Of a DNA stretch of 33,819 nucleotides, positions 23,949 to 31,861 are shown piece after piece. Every line of letters begins with the position of its first letter. The first letter of the stretch is position 1. The stretch spans positions 489-34,307 of the forward strand of contig JACZRI010000003.1 in the NCBI GenBank assembly GCA_022574775.1, read 5' to 3'. Origin of the DNA: Patescibacteria group bacterium. Lineage in GTDB: Bacteria > Patescibacteriota > Minisyncoccia > Minisyncoccales > RBG-13-36-15. Below the pieces are notes generated by a model, which searched no databases, had not been told where the DNA came from, and saw nothing but the letters and a program-made list of their open reading frames with translations. Position numbers and translations under genes: made by a program.

Positions 23949-24556
23949 TAGTGATTATTGATTATAAAATGGGGAATACTGGGTCAATCTTAAATATGTT
24001 AAAAAAGATTGGCGAAACCGCAGTAATTTCTTCAGATATTAAAGATATTAATAATGCAGATAAATTAATTCTTCCGGGAGTTGGTTCTTTTGATACTGGA
24101 ATGAATAATATTAATAATTCAGGATTGTTGGATATTCTTAACAAAAAAGTATTAAAGGAAAAAACCCCGATTTTAGGAATATGTCTTGGAATGCAATTGT
24201 TTGCAAATAAAAGCGAGGAAGGTATAAAGAGGGGTTTGGGTTGGATCGGTGGAAATGTAGTAAAATTTAAATTTAAGGATAATAATCTTAAAATACCGCA
24301 TATGGGTTGGAACGAAATAAAAATTAAAAAAAACGATGTTTTATTCAAAAATATAGCAGAAGAACCAAGATTTTATTTTGTGCATTCTTATTATTTTTTC
24401 TGTAATGATAATAATGACGTTTTAGCAACCACCAATTATGGTTATGATTTTGCGTCTGTTGTAAGAAAAGACAATATCAGGGGAGTTCAGTTTCATCCGG
24501 AAAAAAGCCATAAATACGGAATGAATTTATTAAAAAATTTCGCACAACTATGTTAA
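23945..24556 (+). CDS. hisH: HisH-like glutaminase subunit for sugar amidination
   Basis: Class I glutamine amidotransferase that releases ammonia from glutamine. The triad is complete: C80 in GICLGMQ, with H184 and E186 in QFHPEKS. It is 203 residues, a normal HisH length, and opens with the typical VIIDYKMGN. No other histidine-biosynthesis gene is near; instead hisF-like and wbpG-like genes follow. In P. aeruginosa and Campylobacter such HisH/HisF pairs feed ammonia to the WbpG/PseA amidotransferase. I therefore infer sugar amidination rather than histidine synthesis. It overlaps the FkbM gene by four bases and hisF by seven. Confidence 0.9.
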   Translation: MIVIIDYKMGNTGSILNMLKKIGETAVISSDIKDINNADKLILPGVGSFDTGMNNINNSGLLDILNKKVLKEKTPILGICLGMQLFANKSEEGIKRGLGWIGGNVVKFKFKDNNLKIPHMGWNEIKIKKNDVLFKNIAEEPRFYFVHSYYFFCNDNNDVLATTNYGYDFASVVRKDNIRGVQFHPEKSHKYGMNLLKNFAQLC

Positions 24557-25308
24557 AAATCAGGGTTATTCCTTGTTTGTTATTAAAAGATTTAGGATTG
24601 GTAAAAACTGTAAAATTTACTGATCCAAAATACGTTGGAGATCCAATAAACGCAGTAAAAATATTTAATGATAAAGAAGTAGATGAGTTAATCTTTTTAG
24701 ATATTATTTCTACTAATAAAAAAAGAAAGCCATCTTTTGAGCTATTGTCGCGCATTGCCAGCGAGGCTTTTATGCCATTTTCTTATGGCGGAGGGTTAAG
24801 ATCTATTGAAGATGTTAAAAGGATAATGGAGATAGGGGTTGAAAAAGTTGTAATCAATACGTATGCTTTTGAAAATCCAGAATTCATTAAGGAAATAGCT
24901 GATATGTTTGGCAGTCAAAGCGTTGTTGTTTCTATAGATGTTAAAAAAAATAAAGAAAATAATTACGAAGTTTTTGTTCATAGCGGTCAGCTTGGCACCA
25001 AAATAAATCCTGTAGATTTTGCAATTAAAATGGAGAAAATTGGAGCAGGGGAAATATTTTTAAATTCAATTGATAGGGATGGAACAATGGAAGGTTTTGA
25101 TCTCGAATTGATAAAAAATGTTTCTAGTTCTGTTAACATACCGGTAATTGTTTCCGGAGGGGCAGGGAAAATAGAGGATTTTGCAAAAGCGGTAGAATCT
25201 GGAGCTTCAGCTGTGGCCGCGGGCAGTTTTTTTGTATTTGTCGGTCCGTACAGAGCAGTTCTGATAAATTACCCTGACAAGAAGGAATTAAGGAAAGTTT
25301 TAAAATAA
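24550..25308 (+). CDS. hisF: HisF-like subunit, probably dedicated to sugar amidination
   Basis: TIM-barrel partner of HisH that channels ammonia. The 252 residues align to HisF without gaps at the start: RVIPCLLLKD occupies the place of CLDVKD. The catalytic Asp at position 11 is Leu (L11), whereas Asp130 is kept (VSIDVKK) and Lys19 too. Phosphate-binding glycine loops are present (SYGGGLRSIEDV, VSGGAGKIEDF, AAGSFFVF). Since Asp11 is needed for the imidazole glycerol phosphate synthase reaction, this protein is unlikely to make histidine precursor and more likely acts as an ammonia channel for the WbpG-like enzyme. It is followed after six bases by a glycosyltransferase. Confidence 0.88.
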   Translation: MLKIRVIPCLLLKDLGLVKTVKFTDPKYVGDPINAVKIFNDKEVDELIFLDIISTNKKRKPSFELLSRIASEAFMPFSYGGGLRSIEDVKRIMEIGVEKVVINTYAFENPEFIKEIADMFGSQSVVVSIDVKKNKENNYEVFVHSGQLGTKINPVDFAIKMEKIGAGEIFLNSIDRDGTMEGFDLELIKNVSSSVNIPVIVSGGAGKIEDFAKAVESGASAVAAGSFFVFVGPYRAVLINYPDKKELRKVLK

Positions 25309-25314
25309 TTTATT

Positions 25315-26451
25315 ATGAAAAACAAGAAATTAATAATATGTTTTTTGGGAAACGCATCTACTGTTCATATGATAAAATGGGCAGGTTTTTTATCTGGAAA
25401 TGGTCATGATGTTCATTTGTTTTCTTTTGAAAATCCAGAAACTCAAGATTTAAAAGGAATTAATATGCATATTATTGATAGGAAGAAATATTTAGGATTG
25501 AAACCAATAAATTTTTTAATGAATTTACCGTCTAACTTATCTCAGTTAAAAAAACTAATTAAAGAAATAAAGCCAGGCATTATCCATGCTCATTATGTGA
25601 GTAGCTATGGAATTATCGCTTCTTTATTAAAATTTAGGCCTTTTGTTGTTACCGTTTGGGGATCCGATGTTTTAGTAGCTCCTAAGAATTTTTTTCCTCT
25701 AAAATTAGCAATAAAATATGCATTTTCTAAAGCAGATTTAATTACCTGCGATGCCGAACATATGAAAGAAGCTATGATTAAATTAGGAGTCAATGAATCA
25801 AAAATAAAAATAATTAATTTTGGGGTAGATACAAAAAGATTTATGCCAGGTCCAAAAAGCGAAGAAATCAAAGAAAGATTAGGATTTTCTAATAACAAAT
25901 TGATAATAAGTCTAAAGTGGCCAGACCCTATTTCTGATTACGAAACATTGATTAAGGCGGCCATTTTAGTTTTAAAAAAAAATCCAGAATCTAGATTTAT
26001 TATATTGGGACCTACTTCTTTTCCTTCATATTTAAAGGAATTGAAAAATATAGTAAATAAACTCGGCATTAATAACGAATTTAAATTTTTAGGTAATGTT
26101 TCCTATGATAAAGTGCCAGAATATTTAAAAACATCTGATATTTATGTTTCAACTTCTTTGTCTGATGCTGGTCTTTCTTCAGCTACTGCCGAGGCAATGT
26201 CTTGCGGGTTGCCAGTGATAATAACTGATTTTGGCGATAATAAAAAATGGGTAGAAAATAATAAAAACGGTTTTCTATTCGAAACTAAAGATTACAAGAG
26301 ATTGGCTGAAAAAATAACATATTTACTTAATAATGAAAATATTGGAAAAGAATTTGGCGAAATTAGCCGGAGAATAATCAGAGAGAAAAATGATTATTAT
26401 AATGAAATGGCGAAAATGGAAAAGTTATATTTCGGCTTAATTAATAAATAG
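25315..26451 (+). CDS. GT4-family glycosyltransferase, copy 2 of the paralogous pair
   Basis: GT-B retaining transferase of 378 residues, closely related over its whole length to the one encoded at 21852. It shares ICFLG at the start, VWGSD, ADLITCDA, KEAMIKLG and SDAGLSSATAEAMSCGLPVI. Differences concentrate in the acceptor half and in a stretch near 200-230 (SLKWPDPISDYETL against SLRSLDPIYDIETL), which suits a change in acceptor or donor. It stands between hisF and the wbpG-like gene, six bases from each. I infer that it adds the amidinated uronic acid while the first copy adds the non-amidinated one, or the reverse. Confidence 0.85.
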   Translation: MKNKKLIICFLGNASTVHMIKWAGFLSGNGHDVHLFSFENPETQDLKGINMHIIDRKKYLGLKPINFLMNLPSNLSQLKKLIKEIKPGIIHAHYVSSYGIIASLLKFRPFVVTVWGSDVLVAPKNFFPLKLAIKYAFSKADLITCDAEHMKEAMIKLGVNESKIKIINFGVDTKRFMPGPKSEEIKERLGFSNNKLIISLKWPDPISDYETLIKAAILVLKKNPESRFIILGPTSFPSYLKELKNIVNKLGINNEFKFLGNVSYDKVPEYLKTSDIYVSTSLSDAGLSSATAEAMSCGLPVIITDFGDNKKWVENNKNGFLFETKDYKRLAEKITYLLNNENIGKEFGEISRRIIREKNDYYNEMAKMEKLYFGLINK

Positions 26452-26457
26452 CAATTT

Positions 26458-27573
26458 ATGAAAAGATCATACCAAATTTGCAAACAATGCATAATGGACA
26501 CGTCAGATTCAATGATAACTTTTAATAAGGACGGTATTTGTAATCATTGTAATCAATATAAAGAACAGGTCCAATATCTTTATTCCAGAGAAGAATTAAA
26601 AAGGGTTGCTGAAATAATTAAAAAAGAGGGGAAAGATAAAAAATATGATTGCGTTTTAGCTGTTTCTGGGGGTGTTGATAGTTGTATGGCAGCATATACG
26701 GCTAAGAAATATGGATTAAGACCATTGGCTATTCATGTTGATAATGGTTGGAATTCTGAAATATCACAATCTAATATAGAAAGAGTATTAAAACAATTAA
26801 ATATTAATCTTTACACTCATGTGATTGATTGGGAGGAATTTAAAGATTTGCAAGTATCATTTTTAAAATCTTCGGTTTCAAATATTGATTATCCTTATGA
26901 TCATGCGATATTGAGTTTGTTTTTTGAAATGGCAAAAAAAATGGGAGTAAGATATATTGTTCACGGCGGGAATGATAGGACTGAATTTATAATGCCAAGA
27001 GGGTGGGGTTATAATTCTTGGGATCAAAAGCATTTGAGGGCAATTCACAAAAAATTCGGAAAAATTAAAAATTTAAAAACTTATCCATCAGTTTCCATGT
27101 GGCAGCTATTTTATTATTCTTTTATAAAAAAAATACGCAATTTTAGAATATTAGATTATATTGATTACAATAAAAAAGAAGCCAAGGAGTTTCTTATAAA
27201 AGAATTTGGATGGAAGGATTACGGCGGCAAACATTGTGAATCAATATATACTCGTTTTTTTCTTGGATATGTTTTGCCAAAAAAATTCGGGTTTGACAGA
27301 AATAGAGCATGGCTTTCAAATCTTATTATATCTGGTCAAATGGCAAGGCGAGAGGCTTTGAAAGAATTAGAGACTGGCTTTTATTCTTCCGAAAAAGAAA
27401 TGGAAGAAAATAAAGGGTATATTATTAAAAAACTCGGTTTTACTACTGAGGAGTTTGAAAAAATAATGGCCTTGCCAATTAAAAATTACAGCGATTATCC
27501 GAATAATTCTTTTTTTCTTAATAGGTCTGGTTTTATCGTAAAATTAGCCAGAAAGGTACTTAGAAAAATTTAA
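26458..27573 (+). CDS. wbpG: N-acetyl sugar amidotransferase (WbpG/PseA type)
   Basis: ATP-dependent enzyme that activates an N-acetyl group of a nucleotide sugar and replaces its oxygen with ammonia to give an acetamidino group. The 371 residues open with CKQC (8-11) and CNHC (28-31), a probable zinc site. The PP-loop SGGVDS (70-75) follows, then YIVHGGNDRTEF and GGKHCESIYTRFF. This combination is the signature of the N-acetyl sugar amidotransferase family. The ammonia source is the HisH/HisF-like pair two genes upstream. With the WbpA-B-D-E-I set upstream, the likely substrate is UDP-2,3-diacetamido-mannuronic acid, as in P. aeruginosa. The set could in principle act on another sugar. Confidence 0.88.
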   Translation: MKRSYQICKQCIMDTSDSMITFNKDGICNHCNQYKEQVQYLYSREELKRVAEIIKKEGKDKKYDCVLAVSGGVDSCMAAYTAKKYGLRPLAIHVDNGWNSEISQSNIERVLKQLNINLYTHVIDWEEFKDLQVSFLKSSVSNIDYPYDHAILSLFFEMAKKMGVRYIVHGGNDRTEFIMPRGWGYNSWDQKHLRAIHKKFGKIKNLKTYPSVSMWQLFYYSFIKKIRNFRILDYIDYNKKEAKEFLIKEFGWKDYGGKHCESIYTRFFLGYVLPKKFGFDRNRAWLSNLIISGQMARREALKELETGFYSSEKEMEENKGYIIKKLGFTTEEFEKIMALPIKNYSDYPNNSFFLNRSGFIVKLARKVLRKI

Positions 27574-27581
27574 TAAATATA

Positions 27582-28271
27582 ATGAATCGTTTTGCAAAGA
27601 AAACGTTAAGAAGAATAAAAAGGATTATGGTCGGTGTTTTGGGTTCAAAAACAGATGAATTGTATTGGGAATTCCGTCATATCTTTGATAAATCTTGGGC
27701 AAAAAGTTATATATCAGATTCATCTGTAAATAATAGCCATAGGGATTTTTTAATTAATAGAATATCTAACTTTTATCCGTTTAATAGTATTTTAGAGTTT
27801 GGATGTGCTTCGGGGCCAAACCTTTATCTTTTAGCAAAAAAATTCCCAAATATTGAAATATATGGAATTGATATAAGCAGTAATGCGATTGAAGAGGGAA
27901 AAGAGTATTTCGAAAGTAAAAATATTAAAAATGTATTTTTGAGTGCTGGCAGAGGAATAGAAGTATTAAAAAATTTCAAAGATAAAAGTATTGATTTGGT
28001 TTTTACTGATGCTGTCTTGATTTATTCTGGAATTAATAAGATTGAGGATGTTATCAAAGAAATATTAAGAGTTGCGAATAAAGGAATAGTCTTTTTAGAA
28101 TTACATCATTCATTGCCATTGTCAGTTTATAAGGATAATTGGATTCATAATTACCAAATTTTATTGGAAAAATACATTAATAAAGAAAAAATAAAAATAA
28201 ATAGAATTCCAAAAGGTATTTGGAAGGGAAATTGGGCAGATTCTGGCCATATCATAGAAGTACGATTTTGA
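27582..28271 (+). CDS. Class I SAM-dependent methyltransferase
   Basis: The 229 residues show motif I ILEFGCASGPNLYLLAKKF (about 68-86) and the acidic motif IYGIDISSNAIEEGKEY, then IDLVFTDAVLIYSGI. The fold is clear but the acceptor is not. GCASGPN and the late HxHS-like ELHHSLPLS are seen in glycan-locus methyltransferases. It lies eight bases after the wbpG-like gene and 43 bases before a GT2 gene. A methyl group on a sugar or on the chain end is the likely product. Confidence 0.78.
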   Translation: MNRFAKKTLRRIKRIMVGVLGSKTDELYWEFRHIFDKSWAKSYISDSSVNNSHRDFLINRISNFYPFNSILEFGCASGPNLYLLAKKFPNIEIYGIDISSNAIEEGKEYFESKNIKNVFLSAGRGIEVLKNFKDKSIDLVFTDAVLIYSGINKIEDVIKEILRVANKGIVFLELHHSLPLSVYKDNWIHNYQILLEKYINKEKIKINRIPKGIWKGNWADSGHIIEVRF

Positions 28272-28314
28272 ATGTTAAAAAGTTTTGATTGGAAGAATAT
28301 TTAAAATAAAATTT

Positions 28315-29238
28315 ATGATAGTTTCAATAATTATTCCTTGCAGGAATGAAGAAAGATTTATCGCAAAATGCTTGGATTCTGTAATTAATCAGACATATCA
28401 AAAGGAGAAAATAGATGTTTTGGTTGTTGATGGTAATTCAGAAGACCGAACAAAGGAAATTGTTAATAGAAGTATTCAAAAATATAATTTTATAAAAATT
28501 TTAGATAATTCAAAAAAAATATTTTCTGCAGCTTGTAATATCGGTGTCAAAAATTCAAAAGGAGATTTGATAATAATACTTAGCGCGCATGCAGTTTATC
28601 CAGAAGATTATATAGAAAAGTGTGTTTATTATTCTGAAAAATATAATGCTGATAACGTTGGCGGCGATGTTCAACCTGTCAGTTTAAAAAATAATATTAT
28701 TTCCAGTGCAATTGTTTTGTCCTTCGGTGGATGGTTCGGAAAAATTAATAATAAAAAAAATGAATTACCGAAAGAAGCAGATACTGTTTTTGGAGGATGT
28801 TATAAAAAAGAAGTCTTTGAAAGAATCGGGTTTTTTAACGAAAATTTAGAACGAACATCGGATTTGGAATTTAATATCCGACTTAAGAGAAGTGGCGGAA
28901 AAATTATGTTTATACCAAGTATTATTTCTTATTATTACCCTAAAAATAATTTGAGAGATTTTTTTATACATAATATTCATGATGGTGTTTGGAATATTCT
29001 TCCTTTTAAATTTACGAAAAAACCGTTGAAGTTTAGGCATTATCTACCGCTAATTTTTATACTTACTCTCCCTATTAATATCTGGATTTATTTTCCAATT
29101 TCCATTTTCTTTTCGGCGAAAATATCCCTTTTTAAAAAAGATATAAGATATCTTTTCATTATGCCAACTGTATTTTTAAATAAGCATATTGGCCACGGCA
29201 TCGGTTCTTTTTTTGGATTATTGAGATTAATACTATGA
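28315..29238 (+). CDS. GT2-family glycosyltransferase (ExoA-like)
   Basis: Inverting GT-A transferase of 307 residues. The catalytic domain opens MIVSIIIPCRNEERFIAKCL and continues with VLVVDGNSEDRT, the donor-binding acidic region, GGCYKKEVFERIGFFNE and the catalytic TSDLEFNIRLKRSG. The C-terminus has two to three hydrophobic segments (LPLIFILTLPINIWIYFPIS and later), as in ExoA-type membrane-associated transferases. A longer frame begins at TTG 28285, but the ATG at 28315 starts right at the fold and is preferred. It shares ATGA with the next gene. Confidence 0.85.
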   Translation: MIVSIIIPCRNEERFIAKCLDSVINQTYQKEKIDVLVVDGNSEDRTKEIVNRSIQKYNFIKILDNSKKIFSAACNIGVKNSKGDLIIILSAHAVYPEDYIEKCVYYSEKYNADNVGGDVQPVSLKNNIISSAIVLSFGGWFGKINNKKNELPKEADTVFGGCYKKEVFERIGFFNENLERTSDLEFNIRLKRSGGKIMFIPSIISYYYPKNNLRDFFIHNIHDGVWNILPFKFTKKPLKFRHYLPLIFILTLPINIWIYFPISIFFSAKISLFKKDIRYLFIMPTVFLNKHIGHGIGSFFGLLRLIL

Positions 29239-30437
29239 AAAATATCTGGATTTTTAATCATTACGCTACAAAACCGGACGAACCTGCAACAAGAAGTTAT
29301 GACTTTGCTAAAGAATTAGTCAAAAAGGGTCATAAAGTAAAAATTTTTGCCTCGGCTTTTAGCCATTACAGGTTAAAAACAAAATACCTTGATTCTGGAG
29401 AGAAGTGTAGATCAGAAATAGTTGAGGGTGTAAGATTTATTTGGATAAGAACCTTTCCCTATAAAAGAAATGACTGGCGTAGAGCGTTAAATATGGCAAG
29501 CTACTCTTGGAGAGTTTTTTGGATTGCTCTAAAAATAAAAGAAAAGCCAGATGTAATCTTGGGAAGTTCAGTCCATCCTTTGGCTGTTATTTCTGCTTAT
29601 CTTGTTGCAAAGTTTAAAAAGAGCCGTTTCTTTTTTGAGGTAAGGGATCTTTGGCCTCAGACTCTTGTTGATACGGGATTTTTAGCTAATAGTAATCCTT
29701 TAGTTTGGTTTATGAGGCTCATTGAAAAGTTTCTTTATAAAAAGGCAGAGAAAATCATCACTCTTTTGCCATATGCTGACAATTATATTACAAGCCTTGG
29801 CATTTCTAAAGAAAAGATTGTTTGGATTCCCAACGGCATTGATATAGAAAGATACAAAAATATAAAAAAATATCAAGGAGGAAACCCGAAAAAATTTACT
29901 TTTATGTATACCGGTATCCACTCAAAATACGCCAATCTCGATAATATTTTAAAGGCAGCCCAGATACTTAAAGACGAGGGGAAAACTAATTTAAGATTTA
30001 TTTTAATCGGTGACGGTCTAGAAAAAAAGAATCTTTTGAAAATGGCAAAATCAATGAATCTTTTTAACGTGGAATTCAAGGATATGGTTCCCAAAAATGA
30101 AGTTTTTAAAATAATGAGCGAGGCAGATGCTTTTATTTCTATTATTAGGGATATGCCGGTTTTAAAATACGGAATCAGCTCAAATAAACTCAACGATTAT
30201 TTAATTTCCGGCCGGCCAATAATATTCTGCGTAAAGACAAAAAATAATCCAGTCAAAGAAGCAGGGGCTGGTATTAGTATTTTACCAGGCGATCCTTCTG
30301 CGCTTGCTAAAGCCTGTAAACAAATGGCTTCTTTTTCGCCAGAGCAAAGAATCAAGATGGGCGAAAAAGGAAAGGAATATATAAAGAAAAACTACAACAT
30401 AAGAATTCTTGCCGATAAATTAGAAAAAATGATATAA
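29235..30437 (+). CDS. GT4-family glycosyltransferase (WbuB-like)
   Basis: GT-B retaining transferase of 400 residues. Its N-terminus, IFNHYATKPDEPATRSYDFA, with EVRDLWPQTLVDTGFL in the middle, is the pattern of the WbuB group, whose characterised members add N-acetyl-L-fucosamine. The donor domain includes YTGIHSKYANLDNIL and LIGDGLEKKNLL. It is not closely related to the other two GT4 proteins here. No FucNAc-synthesis genes are visible in the window, so the donor is unknown. Codon and base use look less AT-rich than in the genes from 19417 to 29238. Confidence 0.85.
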   Translation: MKNIWIFNHYATKPDEPATRSYDFAKELVKKGHKVKIFASAFSHYRLKTKYLDSGEKCRSEIVEGVRFIWIRTFPYKRNDWRRALNMASYSWRVFWIALKIKEKPDVILGSSVHPLAVISAYLVAKFKKSRFFFEVRDLWPQTLVDTGFLANSNPLVWFMRLIEKFLYKKAEKIITLLPYADNYITSLGISKEKIVWIPNGIDIERYKNIKKYQGGNPKKFTFMYTGIHSKYANLDNILKAAQILKDEGKTNLRFILIGDGLEKKNLLKMAKSMNLFNVEFKDMVPKNEVFKIMSEADAFISIIRDMPVLKYGISSNKLNDYLISGRPIIFCVKTKNNPVKEAGAGISILPGDPSALAKACKQMASFSPEQRIKMGEKGKEYIKKNYNIRILADKLEKMI

Positions 30438-30438
30438 T
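30409..30438 (+). promoter_or_regulatory. Candidate internal promoter before the methyltransferase gene
   Basis: TTGCCG (30409-30414), an 18-base spacer and a perfect TATAAT (30433-30438) end nine bases before the ATG at 30448. It lies across the end of the GT4 gene. It could allow separate expression of the last genes of the operon. Confidence 0.35.
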
Positions 30439-30447
30439 TTAAAATAT

Positions 30448-31230
30448 ATGGACGGACGCAAACAAAAAGAAATTGAATTTCATAATCTTGTAAGAAGCGA
30501 GGAGGTGGCAAAAGACAAAAAGGAATACGATTATTACCACTCCAACAGGAAGTTTTATGATGTGGCCAGAACCGGTTACCGTTTTCAGGAAAATTGGTTA
30601 AAACAAAGGTGCAGAGGGAAAAAAGTTCTGGTTTTTGGTTGCGGAGAAGGAGCTGAATCTTTCTTTTTGGCAAAAAACGGTGCAGAAGTTACAGGTATAG
30701 ATATTGCCGATGGCGCGATACAAAGGGCAAAACAGAACGCCGTAAAACAAGGCGTTGATAATAAATGTTCTTTTTTGGTTATGGATGCAGAAAATCTTCA
30801 GTTTAAGGAAAGCACCTTTGACCTCATTACAGTTTCTGGGGTGATTCACCATATTGATTTTTCCAAGGCTTTACCCGAAATGCTAAGAGTTATAAAGCCA
30901 AAGGGAGAAATTATTTGTATTGAACCGTTAAAATATAATCCTATTTTCCAGCTTTATAGAAAATTAACCCCCCATTTAAGAACCGAATGGGAAGCAAAAC
31001 ATATCTTGGGTAGAAAAGAAGTATATATGCCCAAAAAATATTTTAAAAAAGTAAAGCCGCATTTTTTCTATTTGTTTGTTTTACTAACAGTTCCCTTTCG
31101 GAAAACTGGTATATTTTTTAATTCATCACTGTATTTTTTAGAAGTAATAGATTCTATCATCTTGAAACTACCTTTTATTAAATGGCTTGCCTGGCAGGTG
31201 GTTTTTACAATCTCAGAGCCTAAAAAATAA
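30448..31230 (+). CDS. Class I SAM-dependent methyltransferase (Methyltransf_11 type)
   Basis: The 260 residues contain motif I VLVFGCGEGAESFFLAKNGA (about 66-85), VTGIDIADGAIQRAKQNA, FDLITVSGVIHHIDF and the post-motif III LRVIKPKGEIICIEPLKYNP, a complete Rossmann methyltransferase. The last 80 residues are hydrophobic in part (FFYLFVLLTVPFRKTGIFF), suggesting membrane contact, which would suit a lipid-linked substrate. It is the third methyltransferase of the operon. The acceptor is unknown. Confidence 0.82.
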   Translation: MDGRKQKEIEFHNLVRSEEVAKDKKEYDYYHSNRKFYDVARTGYRFQENWLKQRCRGKKVLVFGCGEGAESFFLAKNGAEVTGIDIADGAIQRAKQNAVKQGVDNKCSFLVMDAENLQFKESTFDLITVSGVIHHIDFSKALPEMLRVIKPKGEIICIEPLKYNPIFQLYRKLTPHLRTEWEAKHILGRKEVYMPKKYFKKVKPHFFYLFVLLTVPFRKTGIFFNSSLYFLEVIDSIILKLPFIKWLAWQVVFTISEPKK

Positions 31231-31237
31231 ATTAAAC

Positions 31238-31243
31238 TATAAT
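31238..31243 (+). promoter_or_regulatory. Candidate -10 before the phosphoglycosyl transferase gene
   Basis: A perfect TATAAT ends three bases before the GTG start at 31247. No -35 at a suitable distance is visible. Given the AT-rich DNA it may be chance. Confidence 0.2.
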
Positions 31244-31246
31244 ATA

Positions 31247-31861
31247 GTGTTAAAACGTCTGTTTGATATCACTTTTTCTTTTTTCGGGTTAATTTTCTTT
31301 TTACCGGTTATTTTAATTTCAGCTTTTTTAATCAAGATTGATTCCAAGGGGCCTGTTTTGTATAGACCCTTAAGGATTGGGAAGGATGAAAAGAAATTCA
31401 GGGTTTTTAAATTCAGAACAATGGTAGAAAACGCTGAGAAACTGGGCGGGCCTTCAACCGGTTTTGAGGATAAACGCCTAACGAAAATAGGAAAATTTTT
31501 AAGAAGATATAAAATTGACGAAACCCCACAGTTCATAAACGTATTAAGAGGGGAAATGAGCATTGTTGGACCGAGGCCCCAAGTGGAGGAATATACCAGC
31601 AAATATACAGGAGAACAGAAATTGATTCTTTCTATAAAACCAGGCTTGACAGATTACGCTTCAATAGAATTTATGAACTTAGACAAAATTCTGGGAGATG
31701 AAAATGTTGACGAGAAATATAGAACAAAAATAGAACCGCGAAAAAACGAACTGAGGTTGAAATATGCAAAAGAGCATTCTTTCTGGATTGATATAAAAAT
31801 AATTTTTCGGACACTTTTAAGACTTGCCCAACTTAGAAAATTATGGAATACAAAAGATTAG
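31247..31861 (+). CDS. Initiating phosphoglycosyl transferase (bacterial sugar transferase, WcaJ/PglC type)
   Basis: Monotopic membrane enzyme that transfers the first sugar-1-phosphate from a UDP-sugar to undecaprenyl phosphate and so starts the repeat unit. The 204 residues from the GTG have the N-terminal re-entrant helix (RLFDITFSFFGLIFFLPVIL), KFRTMV, the catalytic DE pair in RYKIDETPQF, and VLRGEMSIVGPRP. It is the short form without the extra N-terminal membrane domain of WbaP/WcaJ. A longer frame from TTG 31187 overlaps the methyltransferase gene; the GTG directly before LKRLFD is preferred. It overlaps the next gene by 19 bases. Confidence 0.9.
   Translation: MLKRLFDITFSFFGLIFFLPVILISAFLIKIDSKGPVLYRPLRIGKDEKKFRVFKFRTMVENAEKLGGPSTGFEDKRLTKIGKFLRRYKIDETPQFINVLRGEMSIVGPRPQVEEYTSKYTGEQKLILSIKPGLTDYASIEFMNLDKILGDENVDEKYRTKIEPRKNELRLKYAKEHSFWIDIKIIFRTLLRLAQLRKLWNTKD

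Noticed and set aside
23945-25308. Histidine biosynthesis operon
   Set aside because: Only hisH and hisF analogues are present, HisF lacks Asp11, and the neighbours are sugar genes including the amidotransferase that uses this pair.
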